Assembly (NCBI RefSeq): GCF_014649395.1
Contig: NZ_BMSY01000004.1
Span: forward strand, 124,001-188,000
DNA: 64,000 nucleotides
Origin: Streptomyces aureoverticillatus
Lineage (GTDB): Bacteria > Actinomycetota > Actinomycetes > Streptomycetales > Streptomycetaceae
Direction: 5' to 3'
The notes below the pieces were generated by a model. It ran no database searches. It saw only the letters and a list, made by a program, of their open reading frames with translations, and was not told the origin of the DNA. This document shows, piece by piece, positions 45,829 to 54,872 of the stretch (the stretch's first letter is position 1; every line of letters starts with the position of its first letter). The position numbers were made by a program, and so were the translations under genes.

Positions 45829-46182
45829 GGTGGGTCGGGTGGAGTGGACCGTCGCGATCGACTCCACGATCAACCGCGCCCACCAGCACGCGGCTGGTGC
45901 CCTCGAATAGGGGTCGCGGACGGGGACGAACTGGAAGATCCGGGCCGCTCGCAAGCGCGCCAGGCCCTGGGGCGGTCCCGGGGCGGGCTGACCACCAAAG
46001 TCCATCTCGCCGTCGACGGCCGGGGCCTGCCACTGTCGATCGTTCTCAGACCGGGCAATGTCAACGACGCCACTGAAGCAGTTCCAAGCGATCGCCACGA
46101 GGTTCGACAAGCTCGCCGACCGCTACCGCGCCGGACTCGTCCTGGCCTCATTGGTCGTGTGGCTCCGCGAACCGGCTGGCTG
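45829..46182 (+). pseudogene. IS5-family transposase with internal deletion
   Basis: VEWTVAIDSTINRAHQHAAG (first catalytic Asp), then RSRGGLTTKVHLAVDGRG and PLSIVLRPGNVNDAT, then ATRFDKLADRYRAGLVLASL at the C-terminus. At least two frame changes occur and the central DDE region is missing. Confidence 0.8.
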
Positions 46183-46183
46183 A

Positions 46184-46630
46184 TCATTTGTCACGCACAG
46201 CCGAGGCCGGCTCGCGCACCATGAACACGTCCACCGGGTCCTCGGTCTCAAGTGTGAATCCGTGCCGCTCATAAAGCCGCTGGGCCGGACTGCCTTGCAA
46301 CACGTTCAGCCGAACCCGGGTGCCATCGCGGTCACACCGCTCCAGCAACTCACGCAGCACAGCAGTACCGATGCCACTGCCCTGCAGGTGCGGAGCCAGG
46401 TAAAAGTGCTCCAACCAGTGGGCGTCCCCGGCAGGCCGCAGCGACACACAGCCGGCGAACAGACCACCCACCTCGATCACCCAAGTGTGCGCCGGCGTGA
46501 ACCCCTCCCGCAGCCGCTGCCGCACTCGCTGCTCGTCGTACCGCCCGAGCCGCTCCAGATCCGCCCGCAGCACCACGGCCCGCAGCTCGGCCACCGGCTC
46601 GACGTCCGCCATCGAAGCCAGCCGAATCAT
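46184..46630 (-). CDS. GNAT acetyltransferase
   Basis: 148 residues from the ATG at 46630, preceded by GGGGGA; an ATG at 46642 lacks a site. MIRLASMADVEPVAELRA opens the fold, HLQGSGIGTAVLRELL is the acetyl-CoA loop and PAQRLYERHGFTLE the C-terminal signature. Its stop lies one base from the end of the convergent IS5 remnant, suggesting insertion right at its 3' end without loss of function. Confidence 0.85.
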   Translation of the reverse strand: MIRLASMADVEPVAELRAVVLRADLERLGRYDEQRVRQRLREGFTPAHTWVIEVGGLFAGCVSLRPAGDAHWLEHFYLAPHLQGSGIGTAVLRELLERCDRDGTRVRLNVLQGSPAQRLYERHGFTLETEDPVDVFMVREPASAVRDK

Positions 46631-46731
46631 CCAGTCCCCCATGATCGCCAGGCTACCGCGCCAAGCTCCTCCCACTCTCACTGACGACCTGACTCAGCGA
46701 ACCGGCCGGCTGATCAGTTGTCAGACAGCCC

Positions 46732-47247
46732 CTAGGAGGTGGCCACCGGCTCCGCGGAAAGGTCGATGGTGAACGCCACCCGGTCGAGTCCGGGGCCGTC
46801 GTAGTCCGGCTTAACGGCTGAGGCCGTGAAGCCGAGTCGAGTGTGAAATGCCCGCGACGCGGTGTTCTCCGGGCTGGTGATGCAGTGCACGTAACGGCGC
46901 CCGTGCGACCGAGCGAGCGCGAAGAAGGCCCGGTAAAGGGCGCGCCCGACACCCTGTCCGTGCAGCGCCGGGTCGACGCCGACGAAGTGCACATAGGCGG
47001 CTTCGGGCTCTGTCTGCGACAGGAAACCGACCAGGAAGGCGGCAACTTCTCCACTGCCGCGTTCGAGCAGAAAACTGGTGGTGGTGAAGTGCTGGAAGTA
47101 CAGCCGGGGCAGAAGCAGCGCACGTTCCGTCGCTCCTGCCTCCCCCTTCAGGCCACCCCACCACGTGTCCAGTACGGCGAGCACGCGGAGATGGTCTTCC
47201 TCGGCAAGGTGTCGGGCCCTCAGGCCAGTGGGAAGAGCGTCGATCAT
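46732..47247 (-). CDS. GNAT acetyltransferase
   Basis: 171 residues from the ATG at 47247. LRARHLAEEDHLRVLAVLD opens the protein; ALHGQGVGRALYRAFF is the acetyl-CoA binding loop, then ENTASRAFHTRLGFT. It resembles the ribosomal-protein or amine N-acetyltransferase branch. Upstream open frames are not convincing. It is a separate family member from the neighbouring GNAT. Confidence 0.85.
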   Translation of the reverse strand: MIDALPTGLRARHLAEEDHLRVLAVLDTWWGGLKGEAGATERALLLPRLYFQHFTTTSFLLERGSGEVAAFLVGFLSQTEPEAAYVHFVGVDPALHGQGVGRALYRAFFALARSHGRRYVHCITSPENTASRAFHTRLGFTASAVKPDYDGPGLDRVAFTIDLSAEPVATS

Positions 47248-47632
47248 CTGTGCAGTCTGACAGCCGCGTGAGGCGCATCGCGAACTCGGCCGCTGCTGTG
47301 GCGACAGGATCGCTCGGTGAGGTCGGGGATCCGCTCGACGAACGTTCACCGCCGGCACCCGGCTCGCTCGCAGAGGAACCGCCCCACCCGCAACGAGATC
47401 ACCAATGGCCCTTCTGCGACCGGGCGTTCGGCCGGTTGGCGCCGGTAGCGGGAGTGCACCAGGCGTCCCGGACGGCTTCAGCTCGGGCAGTCCTGTGGCC
47501 GACCACAGCAGCGGTGGCTCGGCCGTGGCTGGGGTGGCCGGCCCGGGTGTCTTCTCGCTGGTGCGGTGGCTGTGATGGGCGAGGTGGGCCGGTGGAGATG
47601 TCTGTTGCAGGGGAGGCAGAGGCTGGGGTGCG

Positions 47633-47767
47633 GTGCGGTTCTCCCCCGACGGCCACGCACTGGCAGCCATCGGCTCCCGTGCCACCGCCCGCGCCTGGAG
47701 CATCGACGTCGACTACGTCGCCACACGTAGTCGTGATACAGCGTTAGCCTTCTTCTCGCGCCGCTGA
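47633..47767 (+). pseudogene. WD40 protein C-terminal scrap
   Basis: VRFSPDGHALAAIGSRATAR then WSIDVDYVATRSRD and a stop. This is one blade end and the C-terminal tail as in Streptomyces WD40-STAND proteins. The remainder of the protein is absent; 47248-47632 shows no other gene. Confidence 0.5.
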
Positions 47768-47862
47768 CTGCGTCGCGCGGACACGTTGGACAGGACCGGG
47801 ACGGAACTACGTCGGGAGAGATTTCGCCCACCGGGAAGCACTCCGGCCCCGACTCGTCACCT

Positions 47863-48228
47863 GAGCTGAGGGCCTCTCATGCGGACCGGGACCGGGTGGT
47901 CGACGTGCTGCGTATCGCGGCGGGGGACGGTCTGCTGACCGCGGACGAGTTGGACGAGCGCCTCGAAGCTGCCCTGTCGGCGCGTACCGTCAGCGAACTG
48001 ACCGCGCTGACCGCTGACCTGCCGGCCGTGTCCGCTTCGACGGGGACGGCCGTACCGGAGGTCAAGGACGTTCTCCGGATCGAGGGGATTCACAGTGGTG
48101 CGGTCAAACGCGTGGGGCGCTGGGTGGTGCCGCGAAGGCTGGAGCTGGCCACTGCGTGGTGTGAGGTGACGCTCGACTTCACCCAGGCAGTGATCACGCA
48201 GGACACCTTGCGGATCGACATGAATACG
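47863..48228 (+). pseudogene. DUF1707/LiaF-like protein, truncated at both ends
   Basis: ELRASHADRDRVVDVLRIAA, LLTADELDERLEAALSARTV and SELTALTADLPAV form a complete DUF1707 domain. Then ELATAWCEVTLDFTQAVITQ begins the C-terminal cell-wall-response domain, which stops at a junction near 48228. No start codon lies in frame before 47896. Beyond the junction the sequence belongs to the opposite strand. Confidence 0.7.
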
Positions 48229-48587
48229 ACAGGCACGTCGGCGAGCCCATCGGCAACCCGCTGGAGGTGCTCCGGCGACCGCCAGACCCCCTCACGCCTC
48301 CTGCGCCGCGCGGCCAGCACACGTGCGGCAACGGCGGACGCCACGGCCAGGGCCAGCAGCAGCCAGCCGAGCCGCACCGGACCCGGGTCGTAGCCGCGCG
48401 GGAGCGGTAACGCGGGCCGTACGGCCAGGAGATACAGCCCGAAGCCCGCGACAAGCCCCGGTACGCCCACCGACACATGTGGCTGGACGTACAGGTTCAT
48501 GATGTCGCGCGCTTGGATGAGGAATCCCTGCTGTCCACCGCGGTTGTTGTTGTACATGTCCCCCGAAGGCTGCCTTTCCTCAGTCAC
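48229..48587 (-). pseudogene. membrane protein with QARDI motif, C-terminus lost
   Basis: From the GTG at 48587: SGDMYNNNRGGQQGFLIQAR-DIMNLYV, then two membrane helices (SVGVPGLVAGFGLYLLAV, LGWLLLALAVASAVAARV) and RRSPEHLQRVADGL-like sequence up to the junction at ~48228, where it meets the truncated DUF1707 gene head-on. The N-terminal motif is shared with the small ORF just upstream. Confidence 0.45.
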
Positions 48588-48594
48588 CTGGCAC

Positions 48595-48771
48595 CTATCC
48601 GCCGTGGTTGCCGAGGTTGATGTCGCCGTAGATGTCACGGGCCAGGATGGCGGTCTGCTGGCGGCCGCCGAAGACTAGCCTGGAAGCAGAGGCCTGAGAA
48701 CCATCTTGAAACTCTGGTGGGTGTGCTCGCCGACGCGAAACGCCACCGACATTCCAGGTCGCCACACGCAT
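48595..48771 (-). CDS. small ORF ending in an ILARDIYGDI motif
   Basis: 58 residues. The C-terminal half FGGRQQTAILARDIYGDINL resembles the leader of the next gene (GGQQGFLIQARDIMNLY). Its stop is 7 bases before that gene's start, so they would be one operon. It may be a short standing protein or the end of a truncated larger gene. Confidence 0.35.
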   Translation of the reverse strand: MRVATWNVGGVSRRRAHPPEFQDGSQASASRLVFGGRQQTAILARDIYGDINLGNHGG

Positions 48772-48823
48772 CCGCAGTCCAACCCTCCGGCAGTGCGGTG
48801 GTCGTCGTTGAGTGAGGAGGTGC

Positions 48824-49495
48824 GTGGACGTGGATGTGTACGAGGCCGTGGACAGCCGCCGGGCTGTGCGGGCGTTCAGCGACGAGCCGGTGTCCAAGCA
48901 GGTGCTCGAACGAGTGCTGGCTGCGGCCACGCGGGCTCCGTCGAGTGGCAATCTCCAGCCGTGGCATGTGTTTGTCGTGACGGGCGACCCCTTGGCCGAG
49001 CTGAAGAGGCGCGCGACGGCCAGGGCCCTGGCGGGAGACCCGGGTGATGAGCGGGAGTACCCGATGTACCCGGCCGAACTGTCCTCGCCGTATCTGGACC
49101 GGTTTTCCGCCGCGGCCGCCCAGCGGTACCAGGCGCTGGGAATCGAGCGCGACGACCCCGAAAGACCCATGAAGATCGCTGCCTTGAACTCGGGGGCGTT
49201 CGGGGCGCCGGTCGTGTTGTTCTGCTACCTCGACCGGACGATGGGGCCCGGACAGTGGGGGGACGCGGGGATGTACCTGCAGACGGTCATGCTGTTGCTG
49301 AGGGCGGAGGGATTGCACAGCTGCCCCCAGGTGATGTGGACGATGTACCGCACGACCGTCAGCCAGATCGTCGGAGCCGAGGACGGGCTCGTGCTGTTCT
49401 GCGGAGTCTCGGTGGGCTTCGAGAAGGAAGGGGCGCCGCGGCTTCGCACCGGCCGGGCGGACCTGGCAGAGACGGTGAGCTTCCTGGGAACGTGA
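48824..49495 (+). CDS. nitroreductase-family flavoprotein
   Basis: 223 residues from the GTG at 48824, which follows GAGGAGGTGC. FMN-binding pattern SRRAVRAF, then RAPSSGNLQPWHVFVV; the centre has GQWGDAGMYLQTVMLLL and the C-terminal QVMWTMYRTTVSQI and FCGVSVGF. Enzymes of this family reduce nitro groups, quinones or enones with NAD(P)H. A DoxX-like gene follows 136 bases downstream. Confidence 0.88.
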   Translation: MDVDVYEAVDSRRAVRAFSDEPVSKQVLERVLAAATRAPSSGNLQPWHVFVVTGDPLAELKRRATARALAGDPGDEREYPMYPAELSSPYLDRFSAAAAQRYQALGIERDDPERPMKIAALNSGAFGAPVVLFCYLDRTMGPGQWGDAGMYLQTVMLLLRAEGLHSCPQVMWTMYRTTVSQIVGAEDGLVLFCGVSVGFEKEGAPRLRTGRADLAETVSFLGT

Positions 49496-49631
49496 CCGTG
49501 ACCGTCAGGCAGGCACGCCCACAGGACCGCTCCCCGAGGGACCGCTCGGACCGCGAATGTCACTTCTTGGAGGCCGCGCCCGTCCAAGAAGTGGACACTC
49601 AACCACCGTTCTCACGAAGAAGGAGACTTTC

Positions 49632-49988
49632 GTGTTCGCCGCCTACCTGGTGGTCACTCTCCTCGCCTCGGCCGTCAACGGTTCGGCCGCCGTCGCCAAC
49701 TTCATCGGCCACGACTATCCCAAGAGCCAAGCGGACAAGTTGCGCGTGCCCCGATCCTGGATGCGCCCGCTGGGCGCGCTGCTCGCAGCGGGCGCGCTGG
49801 GGCTGCTGGCCGGGTTTGCCGTGCCGGTGCTGGGCATACTCGCCGCCGCCGGTCTCACCCTGTACTTCGTCGGCGCGTTCTGCGCCCATGTGCGAGTCCA
49901 GGACCGCCAACTGGGCCCGTGGGCCGTGTTCTTCTGCCTGGCGGCAGCCGCCCTGGCCGTGAACTTGGCCTACCACGGTTCTTGGTGA
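49632..49988 (+). CDS. DoxX-like membrane protein
   Basis: 118 residues from the GTG at 49632 behind AAGGAGAC. Four hydrophobic helices: VFAAYLVVTLLASAVNG, PLGALLAAGALGLLAGFAV, LGILAAAGLTLYFVGAF and WAVFFCLAAAALAVNLA. It fits the DoxX-like superfamily of small quinone- or thiosulfate-linked membrane proteins. Placed after the nitroreductase, it may share its redox function. Confidence 0.8.
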   Translation: MFAAYLVVTLLASAVNGSAAVANFIGHDYPKSQADKLRVPRSWMRPLGALLAAGALGLLAGFAVPVLGILAAAGLTLYFVGAFCAHVRVQDRQLGPWAVFFCLAAAALAVNLAYHGSW

Positions 49989-50041
49989 CGCAGGCACGTG
50001 GTCGGGGTTGGGGCACGGACCAGGCTGCAGACCGCACGCTC

Positions 50042-50650
50042 CTACCGCGCCTTCGCTGTCGGCGCTTCGCCCCGCTGCGCCTGTCGCACCCGTTCCACCA
50101 ACGTGCGAACCAGCGAATTCATCACCCTGGGATCCGCTGCGGGGCGGTGCTCATAGAAGTTCAGGTTCACCCACGCGTGCACGGCACCCCTTCGAAAATG
50201 AACAGAGGTGAAGCATCCCGGGCCGAGGCAATACTTTGCCGTGAATACCTCATCAACGCCGTAAAACCTCACGGACTTCACCAGTGAGCCTTCAGAGCGC
50301 TTCCGCATGCCCGCGAACTCGACCCGTGAGGCCTTCGCGCTGCTGAAGGAGCGGAGCCCGAACCCGACGACACCATCAAGGTCCGGAGCCCGATAGCCCC
50401 TCCGCGCGAAACCGACACGGCCGCCCTCACCCCGCCCAAGGACCTCAGGGTCTCTGCGCGGCCGCCAGCCTTCAGGGACAACCGATGGACCTGGCAGCAC
50501 CTCGCGCACTTCCTGCTCCCCCAGAACCTGCGTCGCGCGAGCAGAGGCGCCGGCCGCCGGCTCCTTCGCGGGCTTCGCCCCGCCGCTGCACGCCGCCGTC
50601 CCCACCCCCACCACGAGCACCAGCGCTAACGCCGAACGCCACGAACCCAC
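50042..50650 (-). CDS. lipoprotein of unknown function
   Basis: 202 residues from the GTG at 50650, with AGGGAG upstream. The signal peptide ends in a lipobox (VGTAAC-SGG), so Cys is lipidated and the protein sits on the outer membrane face. The body is mostly beta with a CLGPGCFTSVHF segment (two Cys) and a basic tail. The family is not recognised; sensor-domain lipoproteins of Streptomyces have a similar size. Confidence 0.75.
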   Translation of the reverse strand: MGSWRSALALVLVVGVGTAACSGGAKPAKEPAAGASARATQVLGEQEVREVLPGPSVVPEGWRPRRDPEVLGRGEGGRVGFARRGYRAPDLDGVVGFGLRSFSSAKASRVEFAGMRKRSEGSLVKSVRFYGVDEVFTAKYCLGPGCFTSVHFRRGAVHAWVNLNFYEHRPAADPRVMNSLVRTLVERVRQAQRGEAPTAKAR

Positions 50651-50814
50651 CCACAACTCCCTCGAACGGAACGGCACTTCCAGCGATCCTAGGCTTAGCG
50701 GCGCTGCGGCAACGCCGACGATTCCCCAAGGACACCGTGCTCATTGTTGTTTGCGGCCAGTGGAGATCCCCCATGGGCGGCCAGTTGGTGGGGAGCACCC
50801 GGCCGCGTGAACAG

Positions 50815-51663
50815 TCAGGGCCTGGACACGCGATTCAGGGCGGTCCACGCGACGTCGTCGACCGCGAGCCATGGCGCGGTGGATACGGCCGTGGGCGTCA
50901 CCCCGGTGAAGGCCATGACGTCCCGATGCAGGTGGGACTGGTCGGCGTAGCCGCTCTCGGCCGCCACCGAGCCGACGCTGTGCCCCGCGGCGAGGCGGTG
51001 GGCCGCGTGGTCGAAGCGAACCAGCTGCGCGGCGCGCTTGGGCGTCAGGCCGATCTGGGAGCGGAAGCGTGCCCACAGCCGCTTGCGGCTCCAGCCGACC
51101 TCTGCTGCCAGCGGCTCGATGCGGATCTGCCCTCGGCTGATCTCCATCTGCCGCCAGGCGTAGGCGACTTCCGGGGTGATCGCCCGGCCTGCCTCGTGTG
51201 CTCGGGCGAGTGCGGCCTCCGCGATCGTGAACCGCTCTTCCCACGAGGCGGCAGCACGTAGCTGCTCATGGGTTCGCGTGGCGCCCCGGCCCCAGAGAGC
51301 GTCGAGGGCGACCATCTCTCCGCCCGGCTCCAAGGAGGCACCAAGTACCGCGTGCGCGGTCACTGGTGACAGCCGTATCTGCAGGCAGTCGATGTTCCGG
51401 CCGCGCACGCGAACGCCGCCGGGCGCGAGACCGAAGACGACGCCGTCGCGCTGCTGTCGGCCACGGACGTCGTCGACTATCAGCCCGTTTCCCAGGTCGA
51501 CGGCCACCGTGACAGCCGGATACGGGATCACATGGAGGTCGAGGGGGGTCGTGCTGCGGTCGCGGAATCCGGCCATGGCGACCCCCGGCATCCGGCCGGG
51601 TCGTGTCGGAGTACTGATGTCCCACCTCGCGGCAGCCTCACGAGTTCCCCCGGCAGATCGCAT
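50815..51663 (-). CDS. AraC-family transcription regulator
   Basis: 282 residues. The N-terminal half is a DUF6597-like sensor region (LHVIPYPAVTVAVDLGNG, GVRVRGRNIDCLQIRLSP). The C-terminal AraC domain has IRIEPLAAEVGWSRKRLWAR and SVGSVAAESGYADQSHLHRD, with VTPTAVST at the end. It is divergent from an amidase gene and a cupin gene across 120 bases and is the likely regulator of both. Confidence 0.85.
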   Translation of the reverse strand: MRSAGGTREAAARWDISTPTRPGRMPGVAMAGFRDRSTTPLDLHVIPYPAVTVAVDLGNGLIVDDVRGRQQRDGVVFGLAPGGVRVRGRNIDCLQIRLSPVTAHAVLGASLEPGGEMVALDALWGRGATRTHEQLRAAASWEERFTIAEAALARAHEAGRAITPEVAYAWRQMEISRGQIRIEPLAAEVGWSRKRLWARFRSQIGLTPKRAAQLVRFDHAAHRLAAGHSVGSVAAESGYADQSHLHRDVMAFTGVTPTAVSTAPWLAVDDVAWTALNRVSRP

Positions 51664-51783
51664 GGTTTCAGGCTACGGGCCGACTCCCCTGGTTTCACAA
51701 GTCGTCGCGACATTCGTTCAAGACGCGCCCTCGGCCGTGCGGCAACACTGACGTCCCGCCAACCACCCTGGAAAGGACTGCTT

Positions 51784-53223
51784 GTGACGCGCTACTCGAT
51801 CGACCCGTTCGCGTCGGCCGTCGAGCTCGCCGCGGCCATACGCCGCAAGGAGGTGAGCCCGGTTGAGGTGGCCGACAGCTACCTGGAACGGATGGACGAG
51901 CTGGACCCCCGGCTCAACGCGTACTGCCACCGGGCCGACCACGACGTCCGCAAAGCCGCGGCAGTGGCGGCCGACGCGGTGGTACGCGCCGCATCGCCCG
52001 AGGACCTGCCGCCATTCCACGGCGTTCCGCTCCCGGTCAAGGACTACCTTGACGTGGCCGGATGGCCCACGACTTACGGGAGCGCCGGCGCCGATCTGAC
52101 ACCGGCCGCGGCGTCGGCCCCGGTGGTGCGCCGGTTCGCGGACGCGGGGTTCGTGCTGCTCGGGAAGACCACCACCTCCGAGTTCGGCTCCGTGGCGTTC
52201 ACCGAGAGCGAGGCCCTCGGCATCTCCCGCAACCCGTGGGACCCGGACCGCTCGCCGGGCGGGTCGTCGAGCGGCGCGGGCGTGGCGGTCGCGTCCGGGA
52301 TGGCGCCGATCGCGCACGCCGCCGACGGGGGCGGCTCGATCCGCGTACCGGCCTCGTGCAACGGTCTCGTCGGGCTCAAGCCCACCCGCGGCCTGGTCAC
52401 CGACGCGACCGTCCTCTGCGAGGGCATGGGCACCGACGGCGTGCTCACCCGCACGGTGGCCGACTCGGCGGCCGCCCTGGACATACTCGCCCGCCATGAT
52501 CCCGCCGCGTGGTGGTCACCGCCGACCCCGCGGCGCCCCTTCGCGGACGCACTCACGACGGCACCGCCGAAGGGGCTGCGGATCGGGGTGCTCGTCGAGC
52601 CTCCGATTGCCGGGATGGGCGTCGACCCGGCGTGCCTGGCAGCGGTCGACACTACGCTGCGGACCCTCGAGGCCGCGGGTCACCATGTGGTGGACGTACC
52701 CCTGCCGCTGCCGCCGACAGACGAGTTGATCGCGGCGTTCACGACGATCTGGAACGTCGCTGCCGCGGGTGTTCCGCTCGCCGATCCGGACCGTGTCGAG
52801 CCGCACAACCGGGCCCTGCGCGAGGCGGCACGCGCCGTCGACTCCTGGGCCTACGCGGAGGCCGTGCAGCGCACCCAGCATCTGTCGCGGTGCATCGTCG
52901 AAGCATTCGTCGGCAATTTCGACCTGCTCATCACGCCCACGATGGCATGCCTGCCCCCGCCCGTCGGCTTCTGGCGCACGGGCAGCGGCGATGACCCGCT
53001 GACACCCCTGCACAAGAGCTATCCGCTGGCCGTGTTCACCTCGCTGTTCAACGTGACCGGCCAACCGGCCATTTCGCTGCCCGTCCACCACGACGACGCC
53101 ACCGGTCTGCCCGTCGGCATCCAACTCGTCGCCGCGCCATGGCAAGAAGACCTGCTCCTGCAGGTGTCGCGCACGCTCGAACTCGCGCTGCCCTGGGCGC
53201 ACCTCCGACCGGCTGTCAGTTGA
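51784..53223 (+). CDS. amidase (amidase-signature family)
   Basis: 479 residues from the GTG at 51784 behind AAAGGA. The Ser-cisSer-Lys machinery is complete: Lys in PLPVKDYLD, GGSSSGAGVAVASGMAP, and DGGGSIRVPAS. The C-terminal half has ITPTMACLPPP and NVTGQPAISLPVHH. It hydrolyses a carboxamide to acid and ammonia; the exact substrate is unknown. A cupin gene follows 79 bases downstream and an AraC regulator is divergent. Confidence 0.9.
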   Translation: MTRYSIDPFASAVELAAAIRRKEVSPVEVADSYLERMDELDPRLNAYCHRADHDVRKAAAVAADAVVRAASPEDLPPFHGVPLPVKDYLDVAGWPTTYGSAGADLTPAAASAPVVRRFADAGFVLLGKTTTSEFGSVAFTESEALGISRNPWDPDRSPGGSSSGAGVAVASGMAPIAHAADGGGSIRVPASCNGLVGLKPTRGLVTDATVLCEGMGTDGVLTRTVADSAAALDILARHDPAAWWSPPTPRRPFADALTTAPPKGLRIGVLVEPPIAGMGVDPACLAAVDTTLRTLEAAGHHVVDVPLPLPPTDELIAAFTTIWNVAAAGVPLADPDRVEPHNRALREAARAVDSWAYAEAVQRTQHLSRCIVEAFVGNFDLLITPTMACLPPPVGFWRTGSGDDPLTPLHKSYPLAVFTSLFNVTGQPAISLPVHHDDATGLPVGIQLVAAPWQEDLLLQVSRTLELALPWAHLRPAVS

Positions 53224-53302
53224 CGCCCCTCGAAGCCTTCGGCAGGGGCACGCGCTCACCAGCACGTCCAGAACAGTTTCGCCGCAGAAGGGAAGTCCCG
53301 GC

Positions 53303-53692
53303 ATGGCCGTCACTCCGATCGATCTCTACGCTTCTTTCCTCCACCTCCGCCAAGACGGCCAGGTGCACGCCGAGCAGCCGGTCTTCGCCCCCGAGCGGGA
53401 CGGCTGGCAGGTGATGACCTTCCACGTGGAGAACGACGCCGACGTCCACGGCGACCACTGGGAAATCCACACCGCCGCGGACGAAGTCGTTTCCTGCCTC
53501 ACCGGCGGGATACGCCTCTGCTTGCGCCCGCAGCAGTCGGGAGACGAAGAGGAGCAGATCAAGCTGACCGCCGGAACCGCAGTCGTCGTGCCGCGCGGGC
53601 GATGGCACCGCATCGCCCTGGACGCCCCCAGCGACATCATGTCCATCACCGTGCCGAGTGGCAGCCGTCTGGAGAAGCGGACCGAGACCTGA
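53303..53692 (+). CDS. cupin-domain protein
   Basis: 129 residues, ATG with GAAGGGAAG upstream. Conserved double-stranded beta-helix motifs: ENDADVHGDHWEIHTAADEV (metal His, Glu) and AVVVPRGRWHRIAL. Probably a small metal-binding dioxygenase or isomerase-type cupin. Co-transcribed with the amidase and closed by a strong terminator. Confidence 0.8.
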   Translation: MAVTPIDLYASFLHLRQDGQVHAEQPVFAPERDGWQVMTFHVENDADVHGDHWEIHTAADEVVSCLTGGIRLCLRPQQSGDEEEQIKLTAGTAVVVPRGRWHRIALDAPSDIMSITVPSGSRLEKRTET

Positions 53693-53700
53693 CGAATCGG

Positions 53701-53737
53701 ACTGCCCAGCCCCTACCCACAGCAGGGGCTGGGCAGT
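53701..53737 (+). terminator. terminator of the amidase-cupin operon
   Basis: Perfect 14-bp stem (53701-53714 with 53724-53737), 9-nt loop, eight bases after the cupin stop. Confidence 0.8.
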
Positions 53738-53826
53738 TCGCCTGCTGCCTCTGCCCATGAGCGTCCTTGCGGATGAGGGAAGACTTGCACGGCAGACAGC
53801 TCATCTCCTTGGGCTGGCGTGACGTT

Positions 53827-54069
53827 TCACCCCTCGATTGGGGGCTCGCCTGGTTGTGGTGCGACGTGGTCCGGCTCGGTGATGAGGGGAAGGCGGGGAT
53901 AGAGACCGGTGCTGTCGAGTGCTTGGCGGATGGCTGGGCTCACCGCGCTGAGGGCGAGGCTGTCCAAGTCTCCGGCCAGCCGGAGCATGACGTGGTGTTG
54001 GCTGGTGGCGGACGCGTCGTGGATGGTCAGCCGTTCTTGCGCGTCGGTTGTGTCGTACTTTCCCGTCAC
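53827..54069 (-). pseudogene. STAS (anti-sigma antagonist)-like fragment
   Basis: Minus frame from the GTG at 54069: TDAQERLTIHDASATSQHHV then MLRLAGDLDSLALSAVSPAI and RQALDSTG, like the first half of a STAS domain. The conserved DSSG phosphorylation loop and everything after are missing; the frame ends in an unrelated tail. The remaining 54070-54395 contains no gene. Confidence 0.4.
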
Positions 54070-54395
54070 CTGGACTCTTTTTGCGTATCGGGGGTGGAAC
54101 GTCAAGTGGCGGATGATGGTGACATCGGCGTTCTTCGTTCGGATGGCCCTGAGGTGTGTCCGATGGGACCTTACCGGTGGCGCTCCTGCCGGCACGGGAA
54201 TGAATCCGACGGCAGCCTGGTTGTACGGAGCGGTCGCAGTTTTACTTGTGTGTTTGTGCCAGTCGCATGCTCGCAGAGAACGATGTTGCGGGCGCGAAAA
54301 TCTGCCTTCCAGGTCGCTGGAGCAGCCGCGTCGTGAACCGGCCGGGAGTCTCGCACGGTGCGAGTACCCCAACCCAGCCCCTGTAAGGAGCAGCA

Positions 54396-54599
54396 ATGAC
54401 TCAGGGAACCGTCAAGTGGTTCAACGCCGAGAAGGGCTTCGGCTTCATCGCCCAGGCCGACGGCGGCTCGGACGTCTTCGTGCACTACTCGGAGATCGAC
54501 AGCTCGGGCTTCCGTAGCCTCGAGGAGAACCAGCACGTGGAGTTCGACATCGTGCAGGGCCCCAAGGGCCCGCAGGCCTCGCGCGTCCGTGCGCTGTAA
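54396..54599 (+). CDS. cold-shock protein (CspA family)
   Basis: 67 residues, ATG behind AAGGAGCAGCA. All RNA-binding landmarks are present: [15 protein letters not shown] (RNP1), DVFVHYSEI (RNP2), and [10 protein letters not shown] at the end. It is a nucleic-acid chaperone that melts RNA structure. It is monocistronic, followed by two hairpins, and intact, unlike the diverged copy at 10.3-10.9 kb. Confidence 0.97.
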   Translation: MTQGTVKWFNAEKGFGFIAQADGGSDVFVHYSEIDSSGFRSLEENQHVEFDIVQGPKGPQASRVRAL

Positions 54600-54620
54600 G
54601 CACACAGCGCACCGACGCAC

Positions 54621-54690
54621 CGGCAGGCCAAGCCTGCCGAGGCTGATGTGACAGAAATGGGCCGGCACCTTCCCGGTGCCGGCCCATTTC
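54621..54690 (+). terminator. double hairpin terminator after the cold-shock gene
   Basis: First stem 8 bp (54621-54628 with 54632-54639), second a perfect 16-bp stem (54654-54669 with 54675-54690) with a 5-nt loop. Confidence 0.8.
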
Positions 54691-54826
54691 GCGTCCCACT
54701 CAGCGGCTCGATGACCTCCCCCTCCCGCGTACGCACCGCCCAGAAGGCCGGAGTGGGCCGGTGAATGGTGGCGCTCTCGCGCAGCCGGGTGTGGGGGGCG
54801 TAGAGGCCCGAGCACGTAGGATCGGT

Positions 54827-54838
54827 TACCGATATCGG
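54827..54838. promoter_or_regulatory. perfect palindrome ACCGATATCGGT, PadR operator candidate
   Basis: A 12-bp perfect palindrome 34 bases before the PadR start. The surrounding TCGGTTACCGATATCGGTTC adds a further half-site. PadR proteins typically repress their own promoter through such sites. Confidence 0.6.
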
Positions 54839-54872
54839 TTCCGTCACTGTCGGACGGGCGTGGAGGTGGCAG

